Shown: positions 1 through 6,092, counted from the first letter of the stretch. The stretch: DNA of 6,745 nucleotides from JAVBKB01 sp031554275 (GCA_031554275.1 JAVBKB010000170.1:1-6745); one strand, 5' to 3'. Numbers and translations: made by a program. The notes: generated by a model not told the origin, from the sequence alone.

Positions 1-62
1 TGCTTTTGAAATTTTTCACAATTAATTCGACATTCTATTCTAACACATAATCAAAATAAAAG

Positions 63-81
63 GAAAAACCACAGGTTTTTC
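63..81 (-). terminator. Intrinsic terminator, second of a tandem pair
   Basis: Read on the minus strand, GAAAAACC-TGT-GGTTTTTC forms an 8-bp perfect stem with a 3-nt loop, followed at once by CTTTTATTTTG. The T-rich tail lies on the low-coordinate side, so it stops minus-strand transcription coming from the operon that ends at 174. It follows a first, longer hairpin at 119-161 and probably catches read-through. Confidence 0.7.
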
Positions 82-118
82 AGGAATCAATCCATCAGTT
101 GACAAAACTTAACAGAGC

Positions 119-161
119 AAACAAGCAGAGAAAATCTTAAATCGATTTTCTCTGCTTGTTT
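119..161 (-). terminator. Long hairpin terminator after the last operon gene
   Basis: An 18-bp perfect inverted repeat (119-136 with 144-161) encloses a 7-nt loop. It begins 12 nt after the stop codon of the minus-strand gene at 174. Several T residues close the stem on either strand (CTTGTTT), but there is no long T tract beyond it. It could therefore act weakly in both directions, with the second hairpin at 63-81 providing the cleaner tail. Confidence 0.7.
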
Positions 162-173
162 TGTTGGACAACA

Positions 174-857
174 CTAATTCGATTTTGCATCCGTTAATGT
201 CTTCAATTTCTTTACAATCATTTTTAAAACTTTATCAAATTCTTCATCACCAAATTGATTTTTCAAATGGCGATAATCTGAATAAAGATCTAATAATTGA
301 TCGATTTTTTCTTTTTTCTGAGCCTCAGTTAGTGGTTTTACAATGATTTCTTTGGTTACAGGCTTTTTCTTACGACTATATGTTTTGTTTGTCGTATTCT
401 TCCCTGCATTTCCGACTTCCTGTTTCTTGATGAATCGCTCTGCATCCTTGGCTTCGGCCACAAGTGTCATTTCATCTTCCGCACATTCTAGCCAGTCCCC
501 ATCAGTGATTTTTGCCAACTCATAGATGACATCTTCCCAAGACTCATCCTTGTAGCGCCAAATCTCTGTCCTGAATCCAACAACTTTATAAATGTCCTTG
601 CCGGTGCTGGGAACCTTCACTAGATCGCCAAAGAAAAACTTGTAGTCAATATTGATTTGTTCGAAATCAAAATCTTTGCCATTAAATTCATCTAAATGCA
701 TTAATGAGGACTCAAGATAGAAGCCATCATTCCCATCAAGCTCATACACATATGAATGCTCAATTTCCTTCAATTGAGTGACTTCACCTACAATGCCATA
801 TAGCACCATTACGACAATGTCACCTACTTGGAATTTGGGTTTTTTCCGCTTACTCAC
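174..857 (-). CDS. Unrecognised 227-aa protein with two SH3-like segments
   Basis: I do not recognise this protein. A basic N-terminus (SKRKKPKF) is followed by two similar blocks, about residues 8-55 and 73-133. Each opens with a phenylalanine-rich turn and Gly-Asp plus hydrophobics (FQVGDIVV, FFFGDLVKV), contains a YVYEL/VIYEL strand, and ends in an acidic stretch; this suggests tandem small beta-barrels of SH3 or KOW type. A Lys/Asn-rich linker (about 143-175) leads to a charged helical tail (176-223). No signal peptide, membrane span or catalytic motif is visible, so it is probably cytosolic. The start is the GTG at 857: GAGGG at 868-872 sits 10 nt upstream. The GTG at 866, which would add three residues, has that site only 1 nt away. 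It lies 171 nt after nth, probably as the last gene of the dnaD-nth unit, where B. subtilis has ypoC. Being a real gene is well supported; function is unknown. Confidence 0.85.
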   Translation of the reverse strand: MSKRKKPKFQVGDIVVMVLYGIVGEVTQLKEIEHSYVYELDGNDGFYLESSLMHLDEFNGKDFDFEQINIDYKFFFGDLVKVPSTGKDIYKVVGFRTEIWRYKDESWEDVIYELAKITDGDWLECAEDEMTLVAEAKDAERFIKKQEVGNAGKNTTNKTYSRKKKPVTKEIIVKPLTEAQKKEKIDQLLDLYSDYRHLKNQFGDEEFDKVLKMIVKKLKTLTDAKSN

Positions 858-867
858 GATCCCCACA

Positions 868-872
868 CCCTC
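868..872 (-). promoter_or_regulatory. Ribosome binding site that fixes the GTG start at 857
   Basis: GAGGG on the minus strand lies 10 nt before the GTG at 857 and only 1 nt before the upstream in-frame GTG at 866. This spacing favours the shorter protein beginning MSKRKKPKF. Confidence 0.65.
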
Positions 873-1028
873 AAAAGCAGAAAAGTTTTCTACATAATAT
901 GCAATTTCTACTTTCGAGGAACATGGCTAATGTCTTGGTTGTGAAAACATTAGGTGTTTCTAGTGCTTCGAATGACTGTATTAGTGGGAAATACTGCACA
1001 ATAAAGAGATTTTTCAACTTCATAAAAA

Positions 1029-1685
1029 TTAAGATTGCACCTGCTTTTTCAAACGCTTTTTCCCATCACGACAAAACAGAATTAGCTGACACGCATCACA
1101 CTGAGGTTTTTGCGCCTTACAATGATATCGACCAAAAAAAATAAGTTTATGATGGGAATCAGACCACTGATCCTTGGGAATCTTCTTCATTAATGACTTT
1201 TCAACCTCAAGAACAGTTGCATCTGCTTGGCAAAATCCTAAACGTTTGCTCACTCTTTCAACATGGGTGTCTACAGCAATTGCTGGCTTACCAAATGCAA
1301 CAGACAAGACGACATTAGCCGTTTTACGCCCGACACCAGGTAATTCCATCAATTCTTCCATGGTGTTTGGCACTACTCCATTATATTTTGTAGCGATCAT
1401 TTCGGTAAGCTGTTTAATGAATTTCGCCTTATTATGGAACAAGCCGATTTTCTTGATTGCTTGCTCAATTTCCTCAAGTGGTGCTTCCAAATAATCATTC
1501 AAAGATGGGTACTTTGCAAACAGGCTTGGTGTGACTTTATTAACAAGTACATCAGTACATTGAGCTGATAAAACAACGGCAATTACTAGCTCCAAATTAT
1601 TGCTATGATTCAATTCACACTTTGCATTTGGAAACATTTCACCCATGATTTCAAGAGTTTCAACAACCTGTTTTTTTGTTAACAT
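1029..1685 (-). CDS. nth: Endonuclease III (DNA glycosylase/AP lyase)
   Basis: Endonuclease III removes oxidised pyrimidines from DNA and nicks the abasic site by beta-elimination in base excision repair. The 218-residue length is normal for the family. The helix-hairpin-helix LPGVGRKTA lies at about 115-123, with the catalytic lysine K121; the catalytic aspartate D139 is in VDTHV. The C-terminal [4Fe-4S] loop has exact C-X6-C-X2-C-X5-C spacing at C189, C196, C199 and C205. The SAQCTD segment near residue 40 is also typical. The ATG at 1685 is chosen because GAAGGAG at 1691-1697 precedes it by 5 nt and because homologues begin there; a TTG six codons upstream has no such support. The gene starts 2 nt past the dnaD stop, and its ribosome site lies inside the dnaD end, so the two are co-transcribed and probably translationally coupled, as in B. 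subtilis. Confidence 0.97.
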   Translation of the reverse strand: MLTKKQVVETLEIMGEMFPNAKCELNHSNNLELVIAVVLSAQCTDVLVNKVTPSLFAKYPSLNDYLEAPLEEIEQAIKKIGLFHNKAKFIKQLTEMIATKYNGVVPNTMEELMELPGVGRKTANVVLSVAFGKPAIAVDTHVERVSKRLGFCQADATVLEVEKSLMKKIPKDQWSDSHHKLIFFGRYHCKAQKPQCDACQLILFCRDGKKRLKKQVQS

Positions 1686-1687
1686 AA

Positions 1688-2377
1688 CTACTCCTTCACC
1701 CAATTGTAAAGAGGCAAATGCTTTGGCTCTGTTTCAGTTTGTAACGAATGTTGAGATTTCTTATTGGCATGGAATTTTTCACTATACAAACGAGCTTGTT
1801 CGACAGTTTTGATACCATTTTTCGCCCAGTCCATAAGAATCCGATCGATGTAGCGAAAGCTAAAAACCGATGCAATGACTGATTCTTTCAATGCAGTCTT
1901 GATTAGAGCTGGATCATACTGGTCAGTATCTATCCATTGCACCAGCAAATCACATTCCAATGGCGTCAATGCCCGCCCATATTCTTGCTCAAACAATGGA
2001 TACAAATTATCTTCAGCACTTTGCTCCCGCTTTTGGTTTTGAATTTGCTTGGAAAAGCTTTGTGCGATTTTGTCATACAAAGGGGTTATTACTAATTGCT
2101 CGTTACTCATTCCCTCAGAGGTTTCATGGATTTCGATGGTCACAAAACCAAGCTGAATCAACTCAAACAATGTATCTTTACAGATATTTTCATCAATAGA
2201 CATTCTTTCAGCAATTTTTGAAGGTGCCGGAAAATCATTTCCACTGTTTTTTAAATGGATCAACTGTAATAAAACCAAAAAACTTCTATCGTTCAGCCCC
2301 ATTTTGGTGTAATTCTCTAAAAAATAACTAGGCAAAACAATTTGCGGCTGTTGTATAAAAGCAGATAATTTCTTCAT
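1688..2377 (-). CDS. dnaD: DNA replication protein DnaD
   Basis: DnaD is the Firmicutes primosome protein that acts with DnaA, DnaB and DnaI in helicase loading at oriC and in replication restart, and it remodels DNA. The 229-residue product has the family layout. An N-terminal winged-helix oligomerisation domain spans about 1-100 (ending near QLVITPLYDKI), followed by a charged Gln/Lys-rich linker. A C-terminal DnaD/DnaB_2 domain spans about 125-195 and carries the diagnostic YxxxIxxxW motif as Y176-I180-W184 (YIDRILMDW). The tail is polar and probably disordered, as in other DnaD proteins. The ATG at 2377 is preceded by GGAGAGG at 2387-2393 with a 9-nt spacer; an upstream in-frame TTG at 2395 overlaps that site and is rejected. 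It is followed directly by nth. Confidence 0.96.
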   Translation of the reverse strand: MKKLSAFIQQPQIVLPSYFLENYTKMGLNDRSFLVLLQLIHLKNSGNDFPAPSKIAERMSIDENICKDTLFELIQLGFVTIEIHETSEGMSNEQLVITPLYDKIAQSFSKQIQNQKREQSAEDNLYPLFEQEYGRALTPLECDLLVQWIDTDQYDPALIKTALKESVIASVFSFRYIDRILMDWAKNGIKTVEQARLYSEKFHANKKSQHSLQTETEPKHLPLYNWVKE

Positions 2378-2396
2378 AAAATAACACCTCTCCAAT

Positions 2397-2405
2397 ATTA
2401 TAGCA
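2397..2405 (-). promoter_or_regulatory. Extended -10 promoter for dnaD-nth
   Basis: The minus strand reads TGCTATAAT, a perfect TATAAT with the TGn extension. No good -35 is seen 16-18 nt upstream, which is acceptable for extended -10 promoters. It lies just after the asnS terminator. The expected start site (about 2389-2391) falls inside the dnaD ribosome site, predicting a leader of only about 12-14 nt. Confidence 0.6.
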
Positions 2406-2455
2406 TGTGAACGTAGAATTAAATTTGATGAAAAGGGTTCTTTTTAATAATGTTT

Positions 2456-2508
2456 AAAAAAAGAATAACCTGCTGCACAGAAGTTATTCACTTCGATGAC
2501 AACAGGTT
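2456..2508 (-). terminator. Intrinsic terminator of asnS
   Basis: On the minus strand GAATAAC (2489-2483) pairs with GTTATTC (2469-2463). A short inner CTG/CAG stem lies beyond a 2-nt bulge, and the hairpin is followed directly by T7 (2462-2456). It lies about 37 nt after the asnS stop. A competing outer stem (2467-2475 with 2500-2508, nine pairs with one mismatch) shares part of the same bases. Confidence 0.8.
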
Positions 2509-2526
2509 TAATAGAAAATTAAATGC

Positions 2527-3822
2527 TTATGGATACAAGCGATACAGCATTCGTGGGAATGGAATTGACTCGCGAATATGCTCTAAGCCACAAATCCATG
2601 CTACGGTGCGTTCAAATCCTAGTCCAAAACCTGAATGAGGAACGGTACCATATTTACGAAGCTCTAGGTACCACTCATATGCTTTTAAATCTAATCCATG
2701 CTCAAGAATACGCTGTTTTAACAAATCATAATCTGATATCCGTTCAGAGCCACCAATGATCTCACCATAACCCTCTGGTGCGATCAAATCGGATGCCAAG
2801 ACAACATCCTCTTCTTTTCCTTCAGGCTTCATATAGAATGCTTTAATATTGGTGGGGTAATGTGTAATGAAAACCGGTTTATCATAATAATTCGCAATTG
2901 CAGTTTCATGCGGGGCGCCAAAGTCAATACCCCACTCTACTTCAGGAAAACCAAGTTCAGTTTGCAATAATTTAATAGCATCGGTATAGCGAATTCTCGG
3001 GAAAGGTCCAGTTATGTTTTCCAATTTGGAAACATCGCGCCCAAGCGTCTTCAGCTCCATTTGACAGTTCTTCAGCACCGATTTTGCAAGATGCTCTACA
3101 TATTGCTCCTGAACCACTAAATTTTCTTCAAAATCGCAGAAGGCCATTTCCGGTTCCATCATCCAGAATTCAATCAGATGACGTCTCGTTTTCGATTTCT
3201 CCGCTCTAAAAGTCGGGCCAAATGAAAATACTTTTCCGTGCGCAATAGCAGCAGCTTCAGCGTACAATTGACCGCTTTGTGACAAGTAAGCATCCTCATC
3301 AAAATATTTTGTGTGAAATAGCTCTGAAGTGCCTTCGGCAGAGCTACCAGTTAGAATCGGAGGATCAATCTTTTTAAAGCCTTTGTCATTATAAAACTCA
3401 AATGTAGCACGAATCATTTCATTACGAACTGTCATAATGGCATGCTGTTTCTTAGAGCGCAACCAGAGATGACGATTATCCATCAAGAAATCTACACCAT
3501 GTTCCTTAGGTGTGATTGGATAGTTTTCAGCAATTTGAATGACTTCTATATTTGATACATTCATTTCAAAACCAAAGTCCGAACGACTATCTTCTTGAAT
3601 CTTGCCAGTCACATATATTGAAGATTCTTGAGTCAACTTCTTTGCAGTTTCAAACACCTCTGCTGCGACCTCGTCTTTTAACACGACTCCTTGCATAAAT
3701 CCAGTACCATCTCGTAATTGGAGAAAAGAAATCTTACCTGAAGAACGATAATTGGCGATCCATGCCCCAATAGTTACTTCTTGTCCAAGATGCTTTTCTA
3801 CTTCCTTAATTGTGCATTTCAA
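2527..3822 (-). CDS. asnS: Asparaginyl-tRNA synthetase
   Basis: This class IIb synthetase attaches asparagine to tRNA-Asn using ATP, in the cytosol. The 431-residue product matches the bacterial AsnRS length and closely resembles the B. subtilis protein as I know it. The N-terminal OB-fold anticodon-binding domain covers about 14-100 (VTIGAWIANYRSSGKISFLQLRDGTG). Class II motifs follow: motif 1 near 150-158 (KKIDPPILTGS), motif 2 near 203-225 (PTFRAEKSKTRRHLIEFWMM region, R206 and E208), and motif 3 at 398-410 (GFGLGFERTVAWI, R405). The start is a TTG at 3822: AAGGAG at 3833-3838 lies 10 nt upstream, no other in-frame start exists before a stop, and homologues begin at this point. It has its own promoter and terminator, so it is probably monocistronic. 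No T-box antiterminator sequence is seen upstream. Confidence 0.98.
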   Translation of the reverse strand: MKCTIKEVEKHLGQEVTIGAWIANYRSSGKISFLQLRDGTGFMQGVVLKDEVAAEVFETAKKLTQESSIYVTGKIQEDSRSDFGFEMNVSNIEVIQIAENYPITPKEHGVDFLMDNRHLWLRSKKQHAIMTVRNEMIRATFEFYNDKGFKKIDPPILTGSSAEGTSELFHTKYFDEDAYLSQSGQLYAEAAAIAHGKVFSFGPTFRAEKSKTRRHLIEFWMMEPEMAFCDFEENLVVQEQYVEHLAKSVLKNCQMELKTLGRDVSKLENITGPFPRIRYTDAIKLLQTELGFPEVEWGIDFGAPHETAIANYYDKPVFITHYPTNIKAFYMKPEGKEEDVVLASDLIAPEGYGEIIGGSERISDYDLLKQRILEHGLDLKAYEWYLELRKYGTVPHSGFGLGFERTVAWICGLEHIRESIPFPRMLYRLYP

Positions 3823-3832
3823 ACCAATTCAT

Positions 3833-3838
3833 CTCCTT
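3833..3838 (-). promoter_or_regulatory. Ribosome binding site deciding the TTG start of asnS
   Basis: AAGGAG on the minus strand is placed 10 nt before the TTG at 3822. The nearby ATGs (inside the site and at AAATGC) are out of frame, and one opens only a short dead-end frame, so the TTG is the only workable start. Confidence 0.8.
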
Positions 3839-3926
3839 CAACAACTCAATAAAATTTACAATTCATCGAAGTTAACGAATAAACCAATAAAGATTCTTCG
3901 TCAGGCTTCAAGACATCATGTAAACC

Positions 3927-3932
3927 ATTATA
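3927..3932 (-). promoter_or_regulatory. -10 box of the likely asnS promoter
   Basis: The minus strand shows a perfect TATAAT downstream of a T10 run (3941-3950). The -35 at standard spacing is poor (CTTTAT, 17-nt spacer). The predicted start near 3920 leaves a leader of about 98 nt before the TTG codon. The box lies back to back with the plus-strand promoter at 3968-3996. Confidence 0.55.
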
Positions 3933-3967
3933 CAACTTCTAAAAAAAAAATAAAGAATAATATTTGC

Positions 3968-3996
3968 TTGACAAAAAAACTTTAGCCACTTAATAT
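3968..3996 (+). promoter_or_regulatory. Consensus sigma-A promoter for the small plus-strand gene
   Basis: TTGACA (3968-3973), exactly 17 nt, then TAATAT (3991-3996): a perfect -35 and a five-of-six -10 at the ideal spacing. An A/T-rich stretch with an A10 run (3941-3950) lies upstream and could act as an UP element. The predicted start near 4003 leaves an 18-nt leader that carries the ribosome site of the 36-codon ORF. Confidence 0.8.
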
Positions 3997-4020
3997 GACT
4001 TTGAAAAGAGGAATGATATT

Positions 4021-4131
4021 ATGAAATTCGCTTTTAAAGAGGTTTATTTATTCCTGATAATATTCATTGTTTTCTTACTCACATTTATCTTTTTCTCAAA
4101 GATTTTTGAATACACCCAAGTGAATTTTTAA
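4021..4131 (+). CDS. 36-aa single-span membrane peptide, unrecognised
   Basis: I do not recognise this peptide. It begins MKFAFKEVYLFL and ends KIFEYTQVNF. Residues about 8-25 form one continuous hydrophobic span rich in Phe, Ile, Leu and Val, with lysines on the N-terminal side (K2, K6) and K27/E30 after it. An integral inner-membrane micropeptide is therefore likely. Support that it is a gene comes from its surroundings: GAGG at 4008-4011 sits 9 nt before the ATG, a consensus promoter lies 25 nt further upstream, and an intrinsic terminator follows 18 nt after the stop. It is the only plus-strand gene in the window and stands between the ends of two minus-strand units. Size and hydrophobicity resemble both small regulatory membrane peptides and type I toxin peptides, but no antisense antitoxin RNA gene is evident, so neither role can be claimed. 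It could alternatively be a leader-type transcript with incidental coding. Confidence 0.65.
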   Translation: MKFAFKEVYLFLIIFIVFLLTFIFFSKIFEYTQVNF

Positions 4132-4149
4132 GGTTTATAACAGTGAACG

Positions 4150-4182
4150 ACTGCTAATCCTAATTTTCGTTAGCAGTTTTTT
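4150..4182 (+). terminator. Intrinsic terminator of the small plus-strand gene
   Basis: ACTGCTAA (4150-4157) pairs with TTAGCAGT (4170-4177) around a 12-nt loop, followed by a T6 run (4177-4182). There is no T tract on the other side, so it acts only on plus-strand transcription. Confidence 0.85.
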
Positions 4183-4216
4183 CGTGTTTCTCTAATAATG
4201 TCTTACTTATCTATTC

Positions 4217-4249
4217 AAAAAGCTGTCAAAGAAATATTCTTGACAGCTT
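4217..4249 (-). terminator. Intrinsic terminator of the ypmB-aspB operon
   Basis: AAGCTGTCAA (4220-4229) and TTGACAGCTT (4240-4249) form a 10-bp perfect stem, extended by a GAA/TTC inner stem with one bulged base. On the minus strand it is followed by T residues (4221-4217). It starts 23 nt after the aspB stop. Confidence 0.85.
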
Positions 4250-4271
4250 GGTAATAAATATTCAACGATTA

Positions 4272-5465
4272 CTATACTTTTGCTGTCAGTTTCTGCTCAA
4301 CAAATTGTTTCATTCTTCGAAATCCTTCAATTAAATTCTCTTGTGAAGTTGCATAGGATAAACGAATATGATCAGGTACACCAAAGCCCTTACCAGGAAC
4401 AACTGCTACATGCGCTTCCTCTAGAAGTGCTTCCGCAAATTGATCGACATTTTGATAACCACATAATTTTGCTGTTTCCAAAGCATTTGCCAGTAAATAA
4501 AAGGCACCTTGAGATTTGACACAGGTTAATTTCGGGATTTCTAAAAGCATCTGATAAGCGGCCTCAAGGCGTTTTTCAAATGCATCCCTCATCAATTGTA
4601 CAGATTCTTGAGGTCCATTATAAGCCTCTATTGCCCCATATTGCGATGGTGTTGTTGGGTTAGAGGTGCTCTGACTTGCTAGGTTTTCCAAAGCTTTAAT
4701 AAGTATCTGATTCCCAGCAATATACCCAAGACGCCAGCCCGTCATAGCATGTGACTTTGAAAAGCCATTAACAACAAGTGTTTGCTGTTTAAGGGCAGGT
4801 GATAATTGAGCAATCGAACAAAATTCATTATCGTCATATATTAATTTTTCATAGATTTCATCAGAAATAATAAGTAATCCATGTTGCAAACAGACCTCTC
4901 CAATTGCAGATAATTCATCCTTTTGATAAATCATTCCGCTCGGATTATTTGGCGAGTTAAGAATTATCGCTTTTGTTTGAGGTGTGATAGCTTTAGCTAC
5001 TTGGTCAGCTGTAATTTTGAATGAACTTTCCTCAGAGGCTTCAATAATAATAGGTGTGCCACCAGCAAGTTTCACTTGTTCAGGGTAACTCACCCAATAT
5101 GGTGCAGGGATAATTACTTCATCCCCTTCATCAAGCAAGGCTTGAAAAATCAAATAGAGCACATGCTTTGCGCCTAGTCCAACCATTACTTCTTCTTGAG
5201 TATATGTTAAGTCCTGATCTCGTTTAAGTTTATCGATAATTGCATCCTTTAATTCAGGTACGCCACCAGAAGCTGTATACTTTGTGAAGCCAGCTTTCAT
5301 TGCCTTATAGGAGGCCTCGATGATGTTTTCAGGTGTGTTGAAATCTGGCTCACCTACACCAAAGTCGATCACGTCAATGCCTTGACTTCGTAATTTTCTT
5401 GCTTTTGCTGTAATTGCTAATGTTGCAGATGGCGTCAGTGTTTCTATTCTTTTCGCTAATTTCAT
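4272..5465 (-). CDS. aspB: Aspartate aminotransferase, class I, PLP-dependent
   Basis: This enzyme interconverts oxaloacetate plus glutamate with aspartate plus 2-oxoglutarate, supplying cytosolic aspartate. At 397 residues it fits the fold-type I, subgroup Ib (Bacillus/Thermus-like) aminotransferases. Visible features are the substrate-side glycine segment FGVGEPDF (35-42), NSPNNPSG (170-177) with the PLP-contacting N174, SDEIYE (201-206) with D202 and Y205, and the Schiff-base lysine K237 in FSKSHAMTGWRLGY. R368 in IRLSYA would bind the substrate alpha-carboxylate. The ATG at 5465 has GGGAG (5475-5479) 9 nt upstream. It lies 15 nt after ypmB, so the two are co-transcribed, as in B. subtilis. 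Substrate preference cannot be read exactly from motifs; a broader aminotransferase activity is possible, but synteny supports AspB. Confidence 0.96.
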   Translation of the reverse strand: MKLAKRIETLTPSATLAITAKARKLRSQGIDVIDFGVGEPDFNTPENIIEASYKAMKAGFTKYTASGGVPELKDAIIDKLKRDQDLTYTQEEVMVGLGAKHVLYLIFQALLDEGDEVIIPAPYWVSYPEQVKLAGGTPIIIEASEESSFKITADQVAKAITPQTKAIILNSPNNPSGMIYQKDELSAIGEVCLQHGLLIISDEIYEKLIYDDNEFCSIAQLSPALKQQTLVVNGFSKSHAMTGWRLGYIAGNQILIKALENLASQSTSNPTTPSQYGAIEAYNGPQESVQLMRDAFEKRLEAAYQMLLEIPKLTCVKSQGAFYLLANALETAKLCGYQNVDQFAEALLEEAHVAVVPGKGFGVPDHIRLSYATSQENLIEGFRRMKQFVEQKLTAKV

Positions 5466-5480
5466 TAAACAAATCTCCCG

Positions 5481-5957
5481 TCAAATATTGTCGAAATTCT
5501 TAATCCATTCACCTGAAACAAAGTCTATATAGGAATAACAAAGTTGATCTTTCTCATTCAGGTAGGTGATTTCCCATAGAGGTTTTTCTTTCTCCATGCC
5601 AAGCATTGCATGTTGAATTGTCTTTATGGTTTTGGTTTTTGACACCTCGGCTATTGCTTGATTGCTGGAAATCCCCTTTGATAATGGATATGTATGCACG
5701 GTTCCATCTTTTTGTGAAATCCAAACGCCAATTTCCTCACCACTTTGATCTGTTCCAGTTATCACATGCCAGGATTCGCTTCCATTAAACATGTAGAACT
5801 TATCGAATTTCGTTAAACCAGCTTCTTTTGTCCCAATTTTCTCTGCTTGCGCATAGGCCTCTCTACGGGTTTCGTCGGCTGCGTGATAAATATATAAGTA
5901 GACACCCAACCCTATCATAAGCAGAATGATTGGAATAAAAAAATATCGTTTCTTCAA
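5481..5957 (-). CDS. ypmB: YpmB/TseB-like cell-wall elongation regulator
   Basis: In B. subtilis YpmB (TseB) is a membrane-anchored extracytoplasmic protein needed for proper function of the elongation transpeptidase PBP2A. Here the 158-residue product has a short basic start (MKKRY), one membrane anchor at about 6-24 and no lipobox. The rest would be outside the membrane. It carries the family pattern of two PepSY-like halves: one with SWHVITGTDQSGEEIGVWIS (about 62-81) and one with PLWEITYLNEKDQLCYSYID (about 126-145), ending in a FVSGEW turn. The start is a TTG at 5957, supported by GGAGGG at 5966-5971 with 8-nt spacing; the ATG within that site is out of frame. It heads the operon with aspB and has an extended -10 promoter directly upstream. 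Identification rests on remembered family resemblance plus gene order. Confidence 0.88.
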   Translation of the reverse strand: MKKRYFFIPIILLMIGLGVYLYIYHAADETRREAYAQAEKIGTKEAGLTKFDKFYMFNGSESWHVITGTDQSGEEIGVWISQKDGTVHTYPLSKGISSNQAIAEVSKTKTIKTIQHAMLGMEKEKPLWEITYLNEKDQLCYSYIDFVSGEWIKNFDNI

Positions 5958-5992
5958 AGTGATTTCCCTCCATTACGATAACTCACAAATCG

Positions 5993-6001
5993 ATTATATC
6001 A
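5993..6001 (-). promoter_or_regulatory. Extended -10 promoter of ypmB-aspB
   Basis: The minus strand reads TGATATAAT: a perfect -10 with the TGn extension. The -35 region is poor at 16-18 nt. The predicted start near 5986 gives a leader of about 30 nt containing the GGAGGG ribosome site of ypmB. Confidence 0.65.
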
Positions 6002-6058
6002 ATAACCGATTATTTGAACAGCAATTTTTTTTACTCTCCAAATCAACGGTGGACAAGT

Positions 6059-6092
6059 CTATTGAAACTGGTGCAAACACCTGTTTCAATAG
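6059..6092 (-). repeat. Near-perfect inverted repeat just after panD
   Basis: CTATTGAAACTGGTG (6059-6073) and CACCTGTTTCAATAG (6078-6092) pair at 14 of 15 positions around a CAAA loop. It begins 7 nt past the panD stop. Neither strand shows a T tract next to the stem, so it is not a standard intrinsic terminator. It could protect the 3' end of the pan mRNA, act as a weak terminator, or be an operator for the ypmB promoter about 60 nt away. Confidence 0.75.

Noticed and set aside
99..121. TTGACA at 99-104 as a plus-strand promoter
   Set aside because: No -10-like hexamer at 16-18 nt; the downstream sequence is the terminator hairpin.
927..953. CTAATGT/ACATTAG inverted repeat as an nth terminator
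   Set aside because: Only 7 bp with a 13-nt loop and no T tract on the minus strand.
899..1144. Plus-strand open frame of 81 codons, and other plus-strand frames opposite nth, dnaD, asnS, aspB, ypmB and panD
   Set aside because: They lie antisense to well-identified genes, lack ribosome sites and promoters, and show no family features.
3823..4270. Type I toxin-antitoxin pair at the micropeptide
   Set aside because: The peptide size would fit, but no convincing minus-strand promoter for an overlapping antitoxin RNA was found, so the call is not made.
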